Below are positions 41,192-50,488 of a stretch of DNA of 54,752 nucleotides, one piece after another. The notes under the pieces were generated by a model that worked only from the letters and a program-made list of their open reading frames with translations, had not been told where the DNA came from and searched no databases. The translations under genes were made by a program, and so were the position numbers. Source of the stretch: Rubrobacter taiwanensis (GTDB lineage Bacteria > Actinomycetota > Rubrobacteria > Rubrobacterales > Rubrobacteraceae); NCBI RefSeq assembly GCF_004337705.1, contig NZ_SKBU01000038.1:1-54752 (forward strand). The letters run 5' to 3'. Numbering within the stretch: the stretch's first letter is position 1; each line of letters starts with the position of its first letter.

Positions 41192-43534
41192 TTAGTTCGC
41201 CGCCCACCACAGAGCGTGAGCGGCCTGGGGGAACAGGCCGCGGGGGTGCGCTCTGAAGAGCGGGTCGGTGCCGAAGAGCACCGCCCGGCCTCCGGCGGCT
41301 GAGGTTCCGTGGACGGCGCTGATCCTGCCCGCCGCGTTCTCCTGACCGGTCCAGTGTCCGGCCACGAAGAAGTCGCCGCCCGCAAACCGCTGGGAGACCT
41401 CCACGCCCGCGCCGGGATCGGTGAACCACAGCGGCGCGTACACGAAGCCGTGGGTCGGCGCGGTGGAGGTCACCGGCGAGTCTGCGGCGTTCTCGACCCG
41501 GACGATGCCGTTGGCGCGGGAGGGCCCGGTCGCGTAGCTCACGTCCAGCACGCCGGCATCCCGGTTGAACCGCGCTCCCACGGCTCCCCGGGCGACCAGA
41601 CCGCCGCCGGAGGAGAGAAACTCGTCCACCTCGGCTCTTGCGGCGCCGTTCAGGGCGACGTAGTTCAGCCCGGTGCTCACGAACAGGACGTCGTACTCAT
41701 CGAGCTGGAAGCCCCCGTTCAGCACGGAGGTCGAGATCCGGTCCACCTCGAAGCCGAGGTTCGTGAGCACGAAATACTCCTCATCGGAGATGGCCCCGGC
41801 CACCCGCACGGCGTCCAGCGGTTCGGCGGCATCCGGTGCTGCGGCGGCGAAGGTCAGGCCCTCATCTCGGGCGAGGCGCTGCACCTCCGTGCGGGCCGCG
41901 GAGGGCACGAACACCCGGCCGTCATCCGAGCGTTGCAGCTCGATGCCGGACTGCAGGAGGTGGTTGACGGCCCGGACCGCGGCGGGGCTGTTCACCAGGA
42001 GCTCGTAGTAAGGGGTCGGGCCGCCGGCCACCGAACCCTGAGCCCGCTCGTGGCGGGTGACGGGCCGGGTGGAGGCCGAGAGCGGCGTGCCCTTGGGGAT
42101 GACGTCCACGGTGGCGCCCCACAGCAGCGCGTGGCTCCAGGCGGAGATGTCGTACATCACCGGCACGACCTCCGTGATATCCCAGCCCGGCTCGAGGATC
42201 GTATTCGCCAGTCCCCGCTTGGGCTGCTGCATGCGGACGACGTACGACCCTGCGGGGTAGGTCTCGCCCCCGGCGGAGAAGGGCCGGGCGGCCCGCTCCA
42301 CCTCGATGCCGTTGTCCAGGAGGTGGTTTACGAGCCCGGCGGCGGCCGAGAGGCTCCGCTGGCTCTCTCCGGCGGGGATCACGTACGCCTCTGGGAACTC
42401 GGCCAGGAACTCGTGCTGCTCCCCGTAGGTGTCACCGATCGGGACCTGGGGCTCGCCCAGCCACCCGCGGCGGAAGACCTCGATCTGGTCGCGGACCATC
42501 TCCCGGCGGTTCTCCGAGGCGAAGAGCAGTGATGCCCAGACCGTGGTCATGTGGGACCGGACGTTCAGCTCCGCCCGCCGCTGCCGCTCCCCGGGCGGGA
42601 GATTCACGTCCGAGCGGTTAACGCGGAACGGGGATTCCAGCGTGTGCGCGTAGGCCCCGTGATACATCGCGTACATCGGGGTGAAGATCGGCGGCCAGTC
42701 GTCCCAGCCGTCCTCCCAGTCCCGGAACGGGATCACGGCGCCAAGCCCCATCTCCCGCTGCAGCGCCTCCTCCATCGCCTCGGCCTGGTCGAGGGCCCAC
42801 TTGATGTACAGGTCGTACTCGTAGTTCGGGTTGTGGGGCGGGGTTGCGGGCTCGATCAGGTACGGGTTCACATAGCCGTGCAGGTCCAGGAAGACCATCG
42901 GGTGCCACTCCAGGATCTGCTCCACCGTGAGGCGCGACTCGGGCTGCGAGAGGGTAATGAAGTCCCGGTTCACGTCGAACCCGTTGGCGTTGGCCCGGGT
43001 GCCCAGGACCCGCCCGTCGGGGTTCTGCGAGACGTTGAACAGCACGACGGTGTTGGCGAGGATCTTCCGCGTCTCCGGATCGTCCGAGAACGCCAGACGC
43101 TCTATGAGCCGCAGCGAAGCATCCACCCCCTCCCACTCGTCACCGTGGATCGAGGCGTTCACGAAGAAGGGCACCTTGAAGTCCTCAAACTCCGCCGCCA
43201 TCCGCCGGGCCCGCTCGGGATCGCGGAGCATCGTGTTCCGGAGCGCCTTGTAGCGCCCGAACTTCCCGAAGGACCGGGGGTCGGAGACCGTGACCAGGTA
43301 GAGGTCCCGCCCCTGCACCGACTGCCCGATCACCTCCACCTGCACCCGGTTGCTCCGGCGCTCGATCTCCCGCAGCTTGGGACCGATCTCGTGGTAGGCG
43401 ACGAGGCCCGGCGGCAGATCCCGGTTCTCCTCCGGTACGGTGTTCCACCACGCTCCCTGCTGACCGGCGGCCGGCAGAGCCGTGCCGAACACGGCGACGG
43501 CGAGAACAAGCAGAACGGCGGCACCCCTGCGCAT
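41192..43534 (-). CDS. Secreted M14 zinc carboxypeptidase
   Basis: 780 residues. An N-terminal signal peptide (MRRGAAVLLVLAVAVFGTAL, cleavage near residue 24) leads to an M14 catalytic domain with the zinc motif HGDE (His 130, Glu 133 in ASIHGDEWEG), the substrate-binding NPDGR, and a following DLHGY. The C-terminal half is a large beta-rich region of the kind seen in long M14 peptidases, without known function. ATG 43534 follows GGAGG. Divergent from PhoX. Confidence 0.88.
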   Translation of the reverse strand: MRRGAAVLLVLAVAVFGTALPAAGQQGAWWNTVPEENRDLPPGLVAYHEIGPKLREIERRSNRVQVEVIGQSVQGRDLYLVTVSDPRSFGKFGRYKALRNTMLRDPERARRMAAEFEDFKVPFFVNASIHGDEWEGVDASLRLIERLAFSDDPETRKILANTVVLFNVSQNPDGRVLGTRANANGFDVNRDFITLSQPESRLTVEQILEWHPMVFLDLHGYVNPYLIEPATPPHNPNYEYDLYIKWALDQAEAMEEALQREMGLGAVIPFRDWEDGWDDWPPIFTPMYAMYHGAYAHTLESPFRVNRSDVNLPPGERQRRAELNVRSHMTTVWASLLFASENRREMVRDQIEVFRRGWLGEPQVPIGDTYGEQHEFLAEFPEAYVIPAGESQRSLSAAAGLVNHLLDNGIEVERAARPFSAGGETYPAGSYVVRMQQPKRGLANTILEPGWDITEVVPVMYDISAWSHALLWGATVDVIPKGTPLSASTRPVTRHERAQGSVAGGPTPYYELLVNSPAAVRAVNHLLQSGIELQRSDDGRVFVPSAARTEVQRLARDEGLTFAAAAPDAAEPLDAVRVAGAISDEEYFVLTNLGFEVDRISTSVLNGGFQLDEYDVLFVSTGLNYVALNGAARAEVDEFLSSGGGLVARGAVGARFNRDAGVLDVSYATGPSRANGIVRVENAADSPVTSTAPTHGFVYAPLWFTDPGAGVEVSQRFAGGDFFVAGHWTGQENAAGRISAVHGTSAAGGRAVLFGTDPLFRAHPRGLFPQAAHALWWAAN

Positions 43535-43603
43535 CGCGTCGACCCTCCTCTCAGAACGAACGGATACGGAAATTTACCACCCCGGAGAGAGTCCGGGCAA
43601 CAG

Positions 43604-43641
43604 TTTACCCGGATTTATCCCGCATTTTATGGCCCTTTAAC
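43604..43641. promoter_or_regulatory. Phased TTTA repeat array, Pho-box-like
   Basis: TTTACC (43604), TTTATC (43614), TTTATG (43626) and TTTAAC (43636) repeat at 10, 12 and 10 bases, with another TTTACC at 43573. The pattern and the neighbouring phosphatase suggest a PhoP binding array. Confidence 0.45.
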
Positions 43642-43681
43642 ACGGCCTCCGGACGCATCCTGTAGATTGAGCTCGCCATGA

Positions 43682-43710
43682 TTGACCGGAATCCGCGCGA
43701 TCACTATAGT
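43682..43710 (+). promoter_or_regulatory. Promoter of the phoX-like gene
   Basis: TTGACC at 43682-43687 and TATAGT at 43705-43710 are 17 bases apart, about 50 bases before ATG 43763. Confidence 0.7.
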
Positions 43711-43762
43711 TTTTAGTCGTCCCGGAGCTGATGGGGTGGCGATGAAGGAGGGGGCGAGAACC

Positions 43763-45838
43763 ATGAAGAAGCGACCGGAGACCGCAGAATCCCTGCCCAT
43801 CCTCGGTCACAGCGGGCGCTCGGCCATGACCTGTGCCTACCGTTGCGGCAGTGCGTGCGCCAGAGAAGCGCCGAACACCAGCGACAACCCGTACTTCGGC
43901 GATATACTCGATCAGGTCCTGAGCCGGCGCGGATTTCTGAAGCTGGGAGCGGCAGCGGCGATCGTGCTCTATGCAGGAGCCCGTCCCTCACCGGCCGGGG
44001 CCCAACCGGCGCGGAACGGCGGCCGGCGCTCCGGGCTCACCTTCGAGCCGGTGCCGCCCAACGATCTCGACGACATGATCGTACCCTCAGGCTACGACTA
44101 CAACGTGGTCGTGCGGTGGGGGGATCCGATCCTGCCCGGAGCTCCCGAGTTCGACTTCGAGAACCAGACAGCAGAGGCCCAATCCAGGCAGTTCGGTTAC
44201 AACTGCGACTACGTGGCCTTCTTCCCGCTGAGCCGCCGCGGGCGCGAGAGCGAGCGCGCGCTTTTGGTGGTCAACCACGAGTACACCAACAGCGAGCTGA
44301 TGTTCCGCGATTTCGATCCCGAGGGCACCTCCCAGGAAGATCTGGAGCGCATCCAGATAGAGCTGATGGCGCACGGCATCTCGGTCGTGGAGATCCGCAG
44401 GCGGCGGCAGGGCGGCTACGAGATGGTGCGCTCCCGGCGCTACAACCGCCGCATCACCGCGCAGACGCCGATGGAGCTCACCGGACCGGCCGCAGGACAT
44501 CCGTGGCTGCGCACCAGCACCGACCCCGAGGGGCGCACGGTGCTCGGGTGCCTGAACAACTGCGCCGGGGGACACACCCCCTGGGGCACCTACCTCTCGG
44601 GCGAGGAGAACTTCAACCAGTACTTCGTCAACGCCGGGATGGTGGAGGACCGGGCCAAGCGGGAGTCCTACGAGCGCTACGGCTTCGGAGAGACGCTGCC
44701 GCCCTTCGGCTACCGGGGCTGGGAGCGCACCGAGGAGCGCTTCGACCTCGCCGAAGAACCCAACGAGGGCTTCCGGTTCGGATACGTAGTGGAGGTGGAC
44801 CCGTTCGACCCGGACTTCACCCCGCGCAAGCGCACGGCGCTCGGGCGCTTCAAGCACGAGGGCGCGGAGACCACGCTCTCCCGCGACGGACGGCCCGTCG
44901 CGTACATGGGCGACGACGAGCGCTTCGACTACATTTACAAGTTCGTAAGCTCCCGCAAGATGGCCAAGGGCAACGGTCCGCGCGCCCGCAAGCACAACCT
45001 CACGCTCCTGGATCACGGAACGCTCTACGTCGCCCGCTTCAGCGGCGACAGCCCGCAGCAGGAGATAGACGGCAGCGGAGAGCTGCCCTCCGACGGGGCA
45101 TTCGACGGCACCGGCGAGTGGGTGCCGCTCGTCAGCGGCGAGAAGAGCTTCGTGCCCGGCATGAGCGCGGCCGAGGTGCTCATCAACACGCGAGTCGCCG
45201 CAGATAAGGTAGGGGCGACCAAGATGGACCGCCCCGAAGACATCGAGCGCAACCCGGTGAACGGCAGGGTCTACGCCGCGCTCACCAACAACACCCGGCG
45301 CGGCGCGCCCGGCAACCCCGGCCCCGACGAGGCCAACCCCCGCACCGACAACAAGCACGGGCACGTGCTGGAGATCTCCGAGGAGGGCGACGACCCGGCC
45401 GCAACCCGCTTCACCTGGAAGGTCTTCCTGCTCTGCGGCGACCCGGACGACTCCTCCACCTACTTCGCCGGCTTCGATAAGTCGCAGGTCAGCCCCATCT
45501 CCTCGCCGGACAACGTAACCTTCGACGAGCGGGGGAACCTCTGGATCGCCTCGGACAGCGCCCGCGCGCTGCCGCAGAACGACGGCTTCTTCGCCGTCCC
45601 CGTCGAGGGCCCCGAGCGGGGGTATCTGCGCCAGTTCCTCACAGTCCCCTTCGGGGCCGAGGCCTGCGGGCCCCGGATCACGCCGGATGAGAGAACCATC
45701 TTCTGCGCGGTGCAGCACCCCGGCGAGGTGGACGGAGCCTCCCCGGACGACCCGGCCAGCCGCTGGCCTGACGGCGAACAGCCGCGCCCCTCGGTGGTGA
45801 GCGTCTTCAGGCAGGATCGGGGGCGTATCGGGAGCTGA
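43763..45838 (+). CDS. phoX: PhoX-family (DUF839) phosphatase, Tat-exported
   Basis: 691 residues. The Tat motif SRRGFLKLG (Arg 55-56) lies 50 residues in, after a long N-terminal stretch, followed by a hydrophobic region and likely cleavage after AGA (about residue 80). The DUF839 beta-propeller shows YNCDYVAFFPL, LLVVNHEYTN, TPWGTYLSGEENFNQYF and FDERGNLWIASD. PhoX is a calcium- and iron-dependent alkaline phosphatase. AAGGAGG at 43745 supports ATG 43763. A TTTA repeat array lies upstream. Confidence 0.9.
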   Translation: MKKRPETAESLPILGHSGRSAMTCAYRCGSACAREAPNTSDNPYFGDILDQVLSRRGFLKLGAAAAIVLYAGARPSPAGAQPARNGGRRSGLTFEPVPPNDLDDMIVPSGYDYNVVVRWGDPILPGAPEFDFENQTAEAQSRQFGYNCDYVAFFPLSRRGRESERALLVVNHEYTNSELMFRDFDPEGTSQEDLERIQIELMAHGISVVEIRRRRQGGYEMVRSRRYNRRITAQTPMELTGPAAGHPWLRTSTDPEGRTVLGCLNNCAGGHTPWGTYLSGEENFNQYFVNAGMVEDRAKRESYERYGFGETLPPFGYRGWERTEERFDLAEEPNEGFRFGYVVEVDPFDPDFTPRKRTALGRFKHEGAETTLSRDGRPVAYMGDDERFDYIYKFVSSRKMAKGNGPRARKHNLTLLDHGTLYVARFSGDSPQQEIDGSGELPSDGAFDGTGEWVPLVSGEKSFVPGMSAAEVLINTRVAADKVGATKMDRPEDIERNPVNGRVYAALTNNTRRGAPGNPGPDEANPRTDNKHGHVLEISEEGDDPAATRFTWKVFLLCGDPDDSSTYFAGFDKSQVSPISSPDNVTFDERGNLWIASDSARALPQNDGFFAVPVEGPERGYLRQFLTVPFGAEACGPRITPDERTIFCAVQHPGEVDGASPDDPASRWPDGEQPRPSVVSVFRQDRGRIGS

Positions 45839-45845
45839 TCTCGGG

Positions 45846-46742
45846 CTACACCACCCTGTTCTGAATGTTATCCGCGGCGGCCCTCACCTCAACCCTGCCG
45901 CCGCGCACCCGAACCTCGTAGCGCGGCTGGGGGAAGACGGCGGGACCGTCCAGTACTTCTCCGCTGCACAGGTCGAAACGGGAGCCGTGCAGAGGGCAGA
46001 CGACGGTGTCGCCCCTCCGCTCCCCCTGCTCCAGGGGACCCCCGAAGTGGTTGCAGGTCGCGGAGATGGCGCAAAGCCGTCCGCTCGAAGCACGGCCGAG
46101 CAGGATGCCCACCCCCGCGGCCTCGACCCGCCGCAGGCCGCCGCCGTCCAGCTCCGCCTCGTCCAGAACCGGGGTGAACTCCTCGGGGCCGCTCCCTTCG
46201 AAGACGTTCCTGCTGACCCTCAGGCCGTAGTGGTAGGAGAGCTCTCCACCGAGGTGGGCGGCCATACCCGTCACCGAATAGCCGGCCAGGAAGGTGAGGC
46301 GTCCGGCCCGCCGGCGCCCGGCGGCCCGCAGGAGGAGCGAGGCGCCGGCGAGCAGGAGCCCGAGCGCGTTCAGGAGCCCGTGCGCCGTCCCCATCCTCCT
46401 CGACCCGCCGCTGAGGTAGCGCCAGTCGGAGAGCCCGGTCACGGCCGCACCCGCCGCGCCGACCACCCCCAGCGCGACCGAGGCGTCAGCCGCGTTTCTC
46501 ACGGCCCGGGAGCCGCCGGCGGCATCCAGCCCGTCGAAGACGGCCGCCGCGGTCCAGGACCCGATGGGAACGTCCGTGAGGGCCGGGTGCAGCGGTGCCT
46601 CGAACCAGACCCCGTCCAGGACGTTGCGGACCCGGCTCCCGCCCGCCTCGACCGCCTCCCGCACCCGGGGCTGCACCTTCTCCGCCACCCCGTCCAGGAA
46701 GGGGAGAGCGTCGACGAAGCGCTGCATAAGCGTCTGTGACAT
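45846..46742 (-). CDS. Rieske/DUF2231 membrane protein
   Basis: 298 residues. The N-terminal part is DUF2231, a four-helix membrane domain (APLHPALTDVPIGSWTAAAV). The C-terminal part is a Rieske [2Fe-2S] domain with all ligands: Cys 230/His 232 in ATCNHFGG and Cys 249/His 252 in VCPLHGSRFDLCSGEV. It probably passes electrons at the membrane. ATG 46742 follows GGAGGGAAG. It is the last gene of a leftward string, 16 bases after the ComA-like gene. Confidence 0.88.
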   Translation of the reverse strand: MSQTLMQRFVDALPFLDGVAEKVQPRVREAVEAGGSRVRNVLDGVWFEAPLHPALTDVPIGSWTAAAVFDGLDAAGGSRAVRNAADASVALGVVGAAGAAVTGLSDWRYLSGGSRRMGTAHGLLNALGLLLAGASLLLRAAGRRRAGRLTFLAGYSVTGMAAHLGGELSYHYGLRVSRNVFEGSGPEEFTPVLDEAELDGGGLRRVEAAGVGILLGRASSGRLCAISATCNHFGGPLEQGERRGDTVVCPLHGSRFDLCSGEVLDGPAVFPQPRYEVRVRGGRVEVRAAADNIQNRVV

Positions 46743-46758
46743 CTTCCCTCCGTCTCCT

Positions 46759-47598
46759 CTAGCCCTTATAGGTGAGCACGCGGCCCCACAGGCTCTTGGT
46801 GCCCCAGATGCCGCGCCGCAGGGTCTCAAGCTGCACGATCTGGGAGTGGTCCACAAACAGGTTCACCTCGGGCCCGTAGTTCTTCACATACCACTCAAAG
46901 ACCTCCGGGTCTGCGGCCTCGAACATGACCTTCTCCAGCCCCAGAGCGTTGATGACCTCCGCCGGCACGTCGGTGCGCCAGGGGTCGGCGTTCTCGGTTA
47001 TGCCCTCGGACTCGATCATGACCATGTAGGCACCGGCCTCCAAGAAGCGCCGGGCCTGGGAGATCATCCACTCCGGATCGCGGGTGCCCTCGGCCTGAAG
47101 CTCCCCGGCGGCGGTGTCACCCCCGGCGCCGAACTGGATGCCGACCTCCGGCTTGGCCTTAAGGCCCGCCTTCTGAACCCGCTCTACCAGCCGGAGCCAG
47201 TCGTCGGTGGGGATGGTGATGAATCCGCCCGAGATCTCGATCATGTCGAAGCCCACCTCCCGGCATGCCTGAATGTATTTGTCCACGGCCTCCGGCCCCT
47301 GGGTCAAGACGTACTCGATGAACCCGCCGGTGGAGACCAGCACGTCGTGCTCGTGGGCCGTCTCGATGATCTCTTTGAGCGCCTCATCCGGCATCAGCGT
47401 GAAGGACCCGCCCGCGAACTTCAGGGAGTCCACGTACTCGCCCATGGTCTCCAGCACGTCTTTGAGGTAACGCCTGCCCATGGCCGAGTAGTAAGGGCCC
47501 CGGATCTCGGTTATGCCGCGGCTCCTCGGCTTGCCCTCCCGCTCGTTCATCCGCAGGAAGCCGAAGGCGGTCCTGTTGGTGATGGCCGTCTCGCTCAT
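46759..47598 (-). CDS. ComA-like phosphosulfolactate synthase-family protein
   Basis: 279 residues. Strong segment-by-segment similarity to archaeal ComA: GEYVDSLKFAGGSF, VSTGGFIEYVLTQG, MIEISGGFI, KPEVGIQFG, EKVMFEAADPEV and QLETLRRGIWGT. ComA adds sulfite to phosphoenolpyruvate in coenzyme M synthesis; relatives outside methanogens are mostly uncharacterised. Here it lies 19 bases after an MmgE/PrpD gene and 16 before a Rieske gene, a context not linked to coenzyme M. A Michael-addition role on another unsaturated acid is possible. Confidence 0.8.
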   Translation of the reverse strand: MSETAITNRTAFGFLRMNEREGKPRSRGITEIRGPYYSAMGRRYLKDVLETMGEYVDSLKFAGGSFTLMPDEALKEIIETAHEHDVLVSTGGFIEYVLTQGPEAVDKYIQACREVGFDMIEISGGFITIPTDDWLRLVERVQKAGLKAKPEVGIQFGAGGDTAAGELQAEGTRDPEWMISQARRFLEAGAYMVMIESEGITENADPWRTDVPAEVINALGLEKVMFEAADPEVFEWYVKNYGPEVNLFVDHSQIVQLETLRRGIWGTKSLWGRVLTYKG

Positions 47599-47617
47599 CG
47601 CATCGCCTCCTCTCTCT

Positions 47618-48985
47618 CTATCGCTCGCCGACTTTTTCGAGCAGCCCGGTTAGCTCCCGGACCTCTATCTCATCCAGCCGACCGACGGCATCCGCCGTAG
47701 CCTCAAGGAGCTTTCCGTCGGCGTGAGGCGCCGCCAGACGCTCGAACTTCTCCACCACCCGCTCCCAGGACATGGGCCGGGTGAAGAAGCCCTCGTAGTC
47801 GCGCTTCTCGGCCTCCAGGGTTCGGCCGTCCTGCAGGAAGACGCGGATGCGGCAGGGCATCTCCTGCGGGAAGCGCCGGCTCAGGTCGTAGGCGGGCCGG
47901 ACCACAACCCGGCGCAGAAGGTCCTGCACGTCCTCGCTCCCTATCCGCTCCGGCCGGTACTGACCGGGGCCGACCTCCCCGTCCAAAAGCGCCACGGCCA
48001 GCATGTAGGGCAGGCTGTGGTCGGCCTCCTCCTTGGTGCGCACCCGGCGCTTGTCCCCTTCCTCTCCCCCGCCGATGATGTTGTACGCCACATCGAAGGT
48101 GTCGAGCTCGATGCGCTCTATCTGCCCGCCGGAGAGTCCGTGCCGCTCTTTGAGCCCCAGGATGCCTTCGAGGGCGGACTGGGAGTGGATCTCGGCGTTG
48201 TACTTCTTCAGAATCGTGCGCCTGACCAGCTCCAGATCCTCACCCTCCCAGTCGATCTCGAAGCGGCCGGCGATGGCCTGCATGAAACCCTTGTTCCCCT
48301 CGAAGACCTCGGGAGGGCCGGTTATGCCCCGCATCGCCAGAAACGCCGCGTGGGTAGCCGCAAATGCGGTGTTGGGGTAGGCCAGCCCCTTCCAGTGCGA
48401 GAGCGCCCCGGTGCGCGTGACACGCAGGGCGTTGTTGGCCGTGCCGCTGATGGAGATGGCGTTGGCCGTCTTCTCCTCGTCGAGGCCCAACGCCCGGGCG
48501 ACCCCAGCCGCGGCCGCATAAGCCCCCTGAGTGGTGTGGTCGAAGCCCTTCGCCCGCACCGGAGCCTCCTCCGAGAGCCGCCCCTGCACCTGGTAGGCCA
48601 CGGCCAGGGCCGTGAGCAGCTCCCGCCCGCTCCCACCGGCGTACTCGCTCGCGGCCAGGACCGCTCCGAGGTTGTCGGAGGGGTGACAGGTCTCCCCTCC
48701 GGCCAGGAAGGAGTCGTTGTAGTCCAGGTAGCGCACCAGCGCGCCGTTGTAGAAGGCGGCACGGTCGGGAGCGGTCTTGCCCCCGCCTACGAGCGTGGCC
48801 AAAGGGTTGCCCCCGAACTCGGCGATCTGCTCCCGGATCATCCGCACCGGCTCCCCTCCCAGAGCGCCTATGGCGCACCCCAGGGAGTCCAAAATCCGCA
48901 CCTTGAGCTCCTCCACCGCCCCCTCCGAGAGGCGCTCGTAAGAGGCGCGGGCGACGAACCGTGCCAGACTTTCGACATGGGTCAT
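47618..48985 (-). CDS. MmgE/PrpD-family protein
   Basis: 455 residues, the family of 2-methylcitrate dehydratase and cis-aconitate decarboxylase. Seen: VRILDSLGCAIGALGG near the N-terminus, NGALVRYLDYNDSF (the conserved YLDxND), HPSDNLGAVLA, AISISGTANNALRV and HSQSALEGI. The full length points to a functional enzyme, but the substrate is unknown. I chose ATG 48985, with GGAGG upstream. A TATATATATT run 60 bases upstream may hold a promoter. It heads a PrpD-ComA-Rieske gene group. Confidence 0.85.
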   Translation of the reverse strand: MTHVESLARFVARASYERLSEGAVEELKVRILDSLGCAIGALGGEPVRMIREQIAEFGGNPLATLVGGGKTAPDRAAFYNGALVRYLDYNDSFLAGGETCHPSDNLGAVLAASEYAGGSGRELLTALAVAYQVQGRLSEEAPVRAKGFDHTTQGAYAAAAGVARALGLDEEKTANAISISGTANNALRVTRTGALSHWKGLAYPNTAFAATHAAFLAMRGITGPPEVFEGNKGFMQAIAGRFEIDWEGEDLELVRRTILKKYNAEIHSQSALEGILGLKERHGLSGGQIERIELDTFDVAYNIIGGGEEGDKRRVRTKEEADHSLPYMLAVALLDGEVGPGQYRPERIGSEDVQDLLRRVVVRPAYDLSRRFPQEMPCRIRVFLQDGRTLEAEKRDYEGFFTRPMSWERVVEKFERLAAPHADGKLLEATADAVGRLDEIEVRELTGLLEKVGER

Positions 48986-49044
48986 ATCCGCCTCCGCTTC
49001 GGTCCGGGGATGGGTTTGCCTTTCTCTTCTCAATATATATACCC

Positions 49045-49527
49045 TCATCCCTCCGCCGGCTCCCAGCGGTCCCCCTTCCGGATTAGCGTCACGGCCCGCA
49101 GGCCGTAGGGATCGGGCGCGATGTCGCGGGAGAGGTTCATGAGCTCGATCCGGTGGGGCACGAATTCTATGAGCACATAGTCCTCCGCACCCGGCCCTGC
49201 AGGCCAGAAGGCGCTCCATTCTTCCCGCCAGTACCGCTCCTTCGCGCTGGCGTCGTCCCGCACCCGCGCCAGACCGTAGAGCGCTGTGTAGGCCGTTTCG
49301 ACCGGATCCTGGAAGGCCAGCGCGCTGCGGCCGTCGTTCCGCACCTCGCCCACCTTGCGGGATCCCCGGCTGGTGCCCAGACAGACTGACAGGTCTTCTT
49401 CCGGGGGAAAGTGCTGCATCAGCCGCACGTCGGGCGCTCCGGACGCGTTCAGCGTCACGAAGAAGCCGTACTCCGCCTGCTCAACGGTAGCCCTCACGAC
49501 GCTCAGCAAGCCCTCCACCGACAACAC
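49045..49527 (-). CDS. Pyridoxamine-phosphate-oxidase-fold general stress protein
   Basis: 160 residues with the split-barrel flavin-binding fold of the general stress protein 26 / PNPOx-like group: YGFFVTLNASGAPDVRLMQ, SRKVGEVRNDGRSALAF and YVLIEFVPHRIELMN. Members bind FMN or F420; the true cofactor here is unknown. GTG 49527 has GGGAGG six bases upstream. It lies 29 bases after the PEP-synthase-like gene and 59 before the prpD-like gene. Confidence 0.8.
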   Translation of the reverse strand: MLSVEGLLSVVRATVEQAEYGFFVTLNASGAPDVRLMQHFPPEEDLSVCLGTSRGSRKVGEVRNDGRSALAFQDPVETAYTALYGLARVRDDASAKERYWREEWSAFWPAGPGAEDYVLIEFVPHRIELMNLSRDIAPDPYGLRAVTLIRKGDRWEPAEG

Positions 49528-49556
49528 CTTCAACCTCCCGCTTCGACTTCCAACGG

Positions 49557-50462
49557 CTACCCGCCCTCTATCCGGGAGAGAACCTCCAGAGTCCAGGTCC
49601 GGATCACCTCCTCGAAGCTCCGCACATCCCCCGCCTCCACCCGGCTTTCGGCGCTGCTCCACACCAGAGCGGCCAGGCTTACGGGGCTGGCCGCCAGGAT
49701 ACCGGCGCACGTGCCGAGCTCCAGCCGGTCCACGTAGCGGGCGAACCGCTCGCGCCCGGCGGGGCTCCGCCCCGGAGGGCCGATACCGAGGATGTGCCAC
49801 CTCCCCCCCTCAAACCCCCACTCCAGCCGCACCGGTCGGCCCAGCACGGAGCGGGCTCTGGAGATCATCCGCTCCAGCTCCTCCCTCCCGGGCCGCGCGA
49901 GGCAGATCTCCGGCGCGCGGAGCTCCGCGTCCGTCCAGCCGGCTAGCTCCGGCCGAAGCTCCTTCTGCACGAGGACCGGCCATAAGGGAGGCTCCCTGCC
50001 GGCAGCGAGAGCCCGGATCTGGCGCTCAAGCCCCCGCGGCGCAAGCCAGGCCGCGCGCACGGCGTCTAGGATGTCCGGGATGGTACTCAGATCGCCGCTC
50101 CGGCCGTACTCAGAGAGCACAAGGGCGCTCCTGGCTCCGAGCTCGGCCAGCGCCTCACACAGCGCCTCCCTTATCTCGTCGCTCAGAGGCGCAGCGGGAT
50201 GCCCGCGCGCCTGAGACCGGAGCGCCTCTGAAGCGGCCCCGGCGAGGCGCTCCCTGAGGCCGCTCTCCTTAAGAAACCTCGCGTGCGCCGCCCGGGTGAG
50301 CACCACTCCTTCGGGCACCGGCAGCCCGGCGCCCGCCAGCCGGTCCAGAGCTCCTACCAGACCGGCGTCTCTTCCGGCCGCCCCTTCCCCGAGAGGCCGC
50401 AGAAGCTCCCCGGTTACCGGAGGGCGCGGCCGATGCCCCGAACCCCTCAAGCCGTTCTCCAT
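49557..50462 (-). CDS. Degenerate PEP-synthase/PPDK-like protein
   Basis: 301 residues. LDRLAGAGLPVPEGVVLTRA and ARFLKESG match the start of pyruvate phosphate dikinase/PEP synthase ATP-grasp domains, and RLEWGFEGGRWHILGIGP resembles their VEWA-x-LQARP end. The region between is short and lacks the full ATP-grasp, and there is no phosphohistidine or PEP domain. So it is likely a regulatory or binding remnant, not an enzyme. It follows the coiled-coil gene by 26 bases. Confidence 0.6.
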   Translation of the reverse strand: MENGLRGSGHRPRPPVTGELLRPLGEGAAGRDAGLVGALDRLAGAGLPVPEGVVLTRAAHARFLKESGLRERLAGAASEALRSQARGHPAAPLSDEIREALCEALAELGARSALVLSEYGRSGDLSTIPDILDAVRAAWLAPRGLERQIRALAAGREPPLWPVLVQKELRPELAGWTDAELRAPEICLARPGREELERMISRARSVLGRPVRLEWGFEGGRWHILGIGPPGRSPAGRERFARYVDRLELGTCAGILAASPVSLAALVWSSAESRVEAGDVRSFEEVIRTWTLEVLSRIEGG

Positions 50463-50488
50463 TCCGGCTCAGCGTCCGACCCGGCGGC

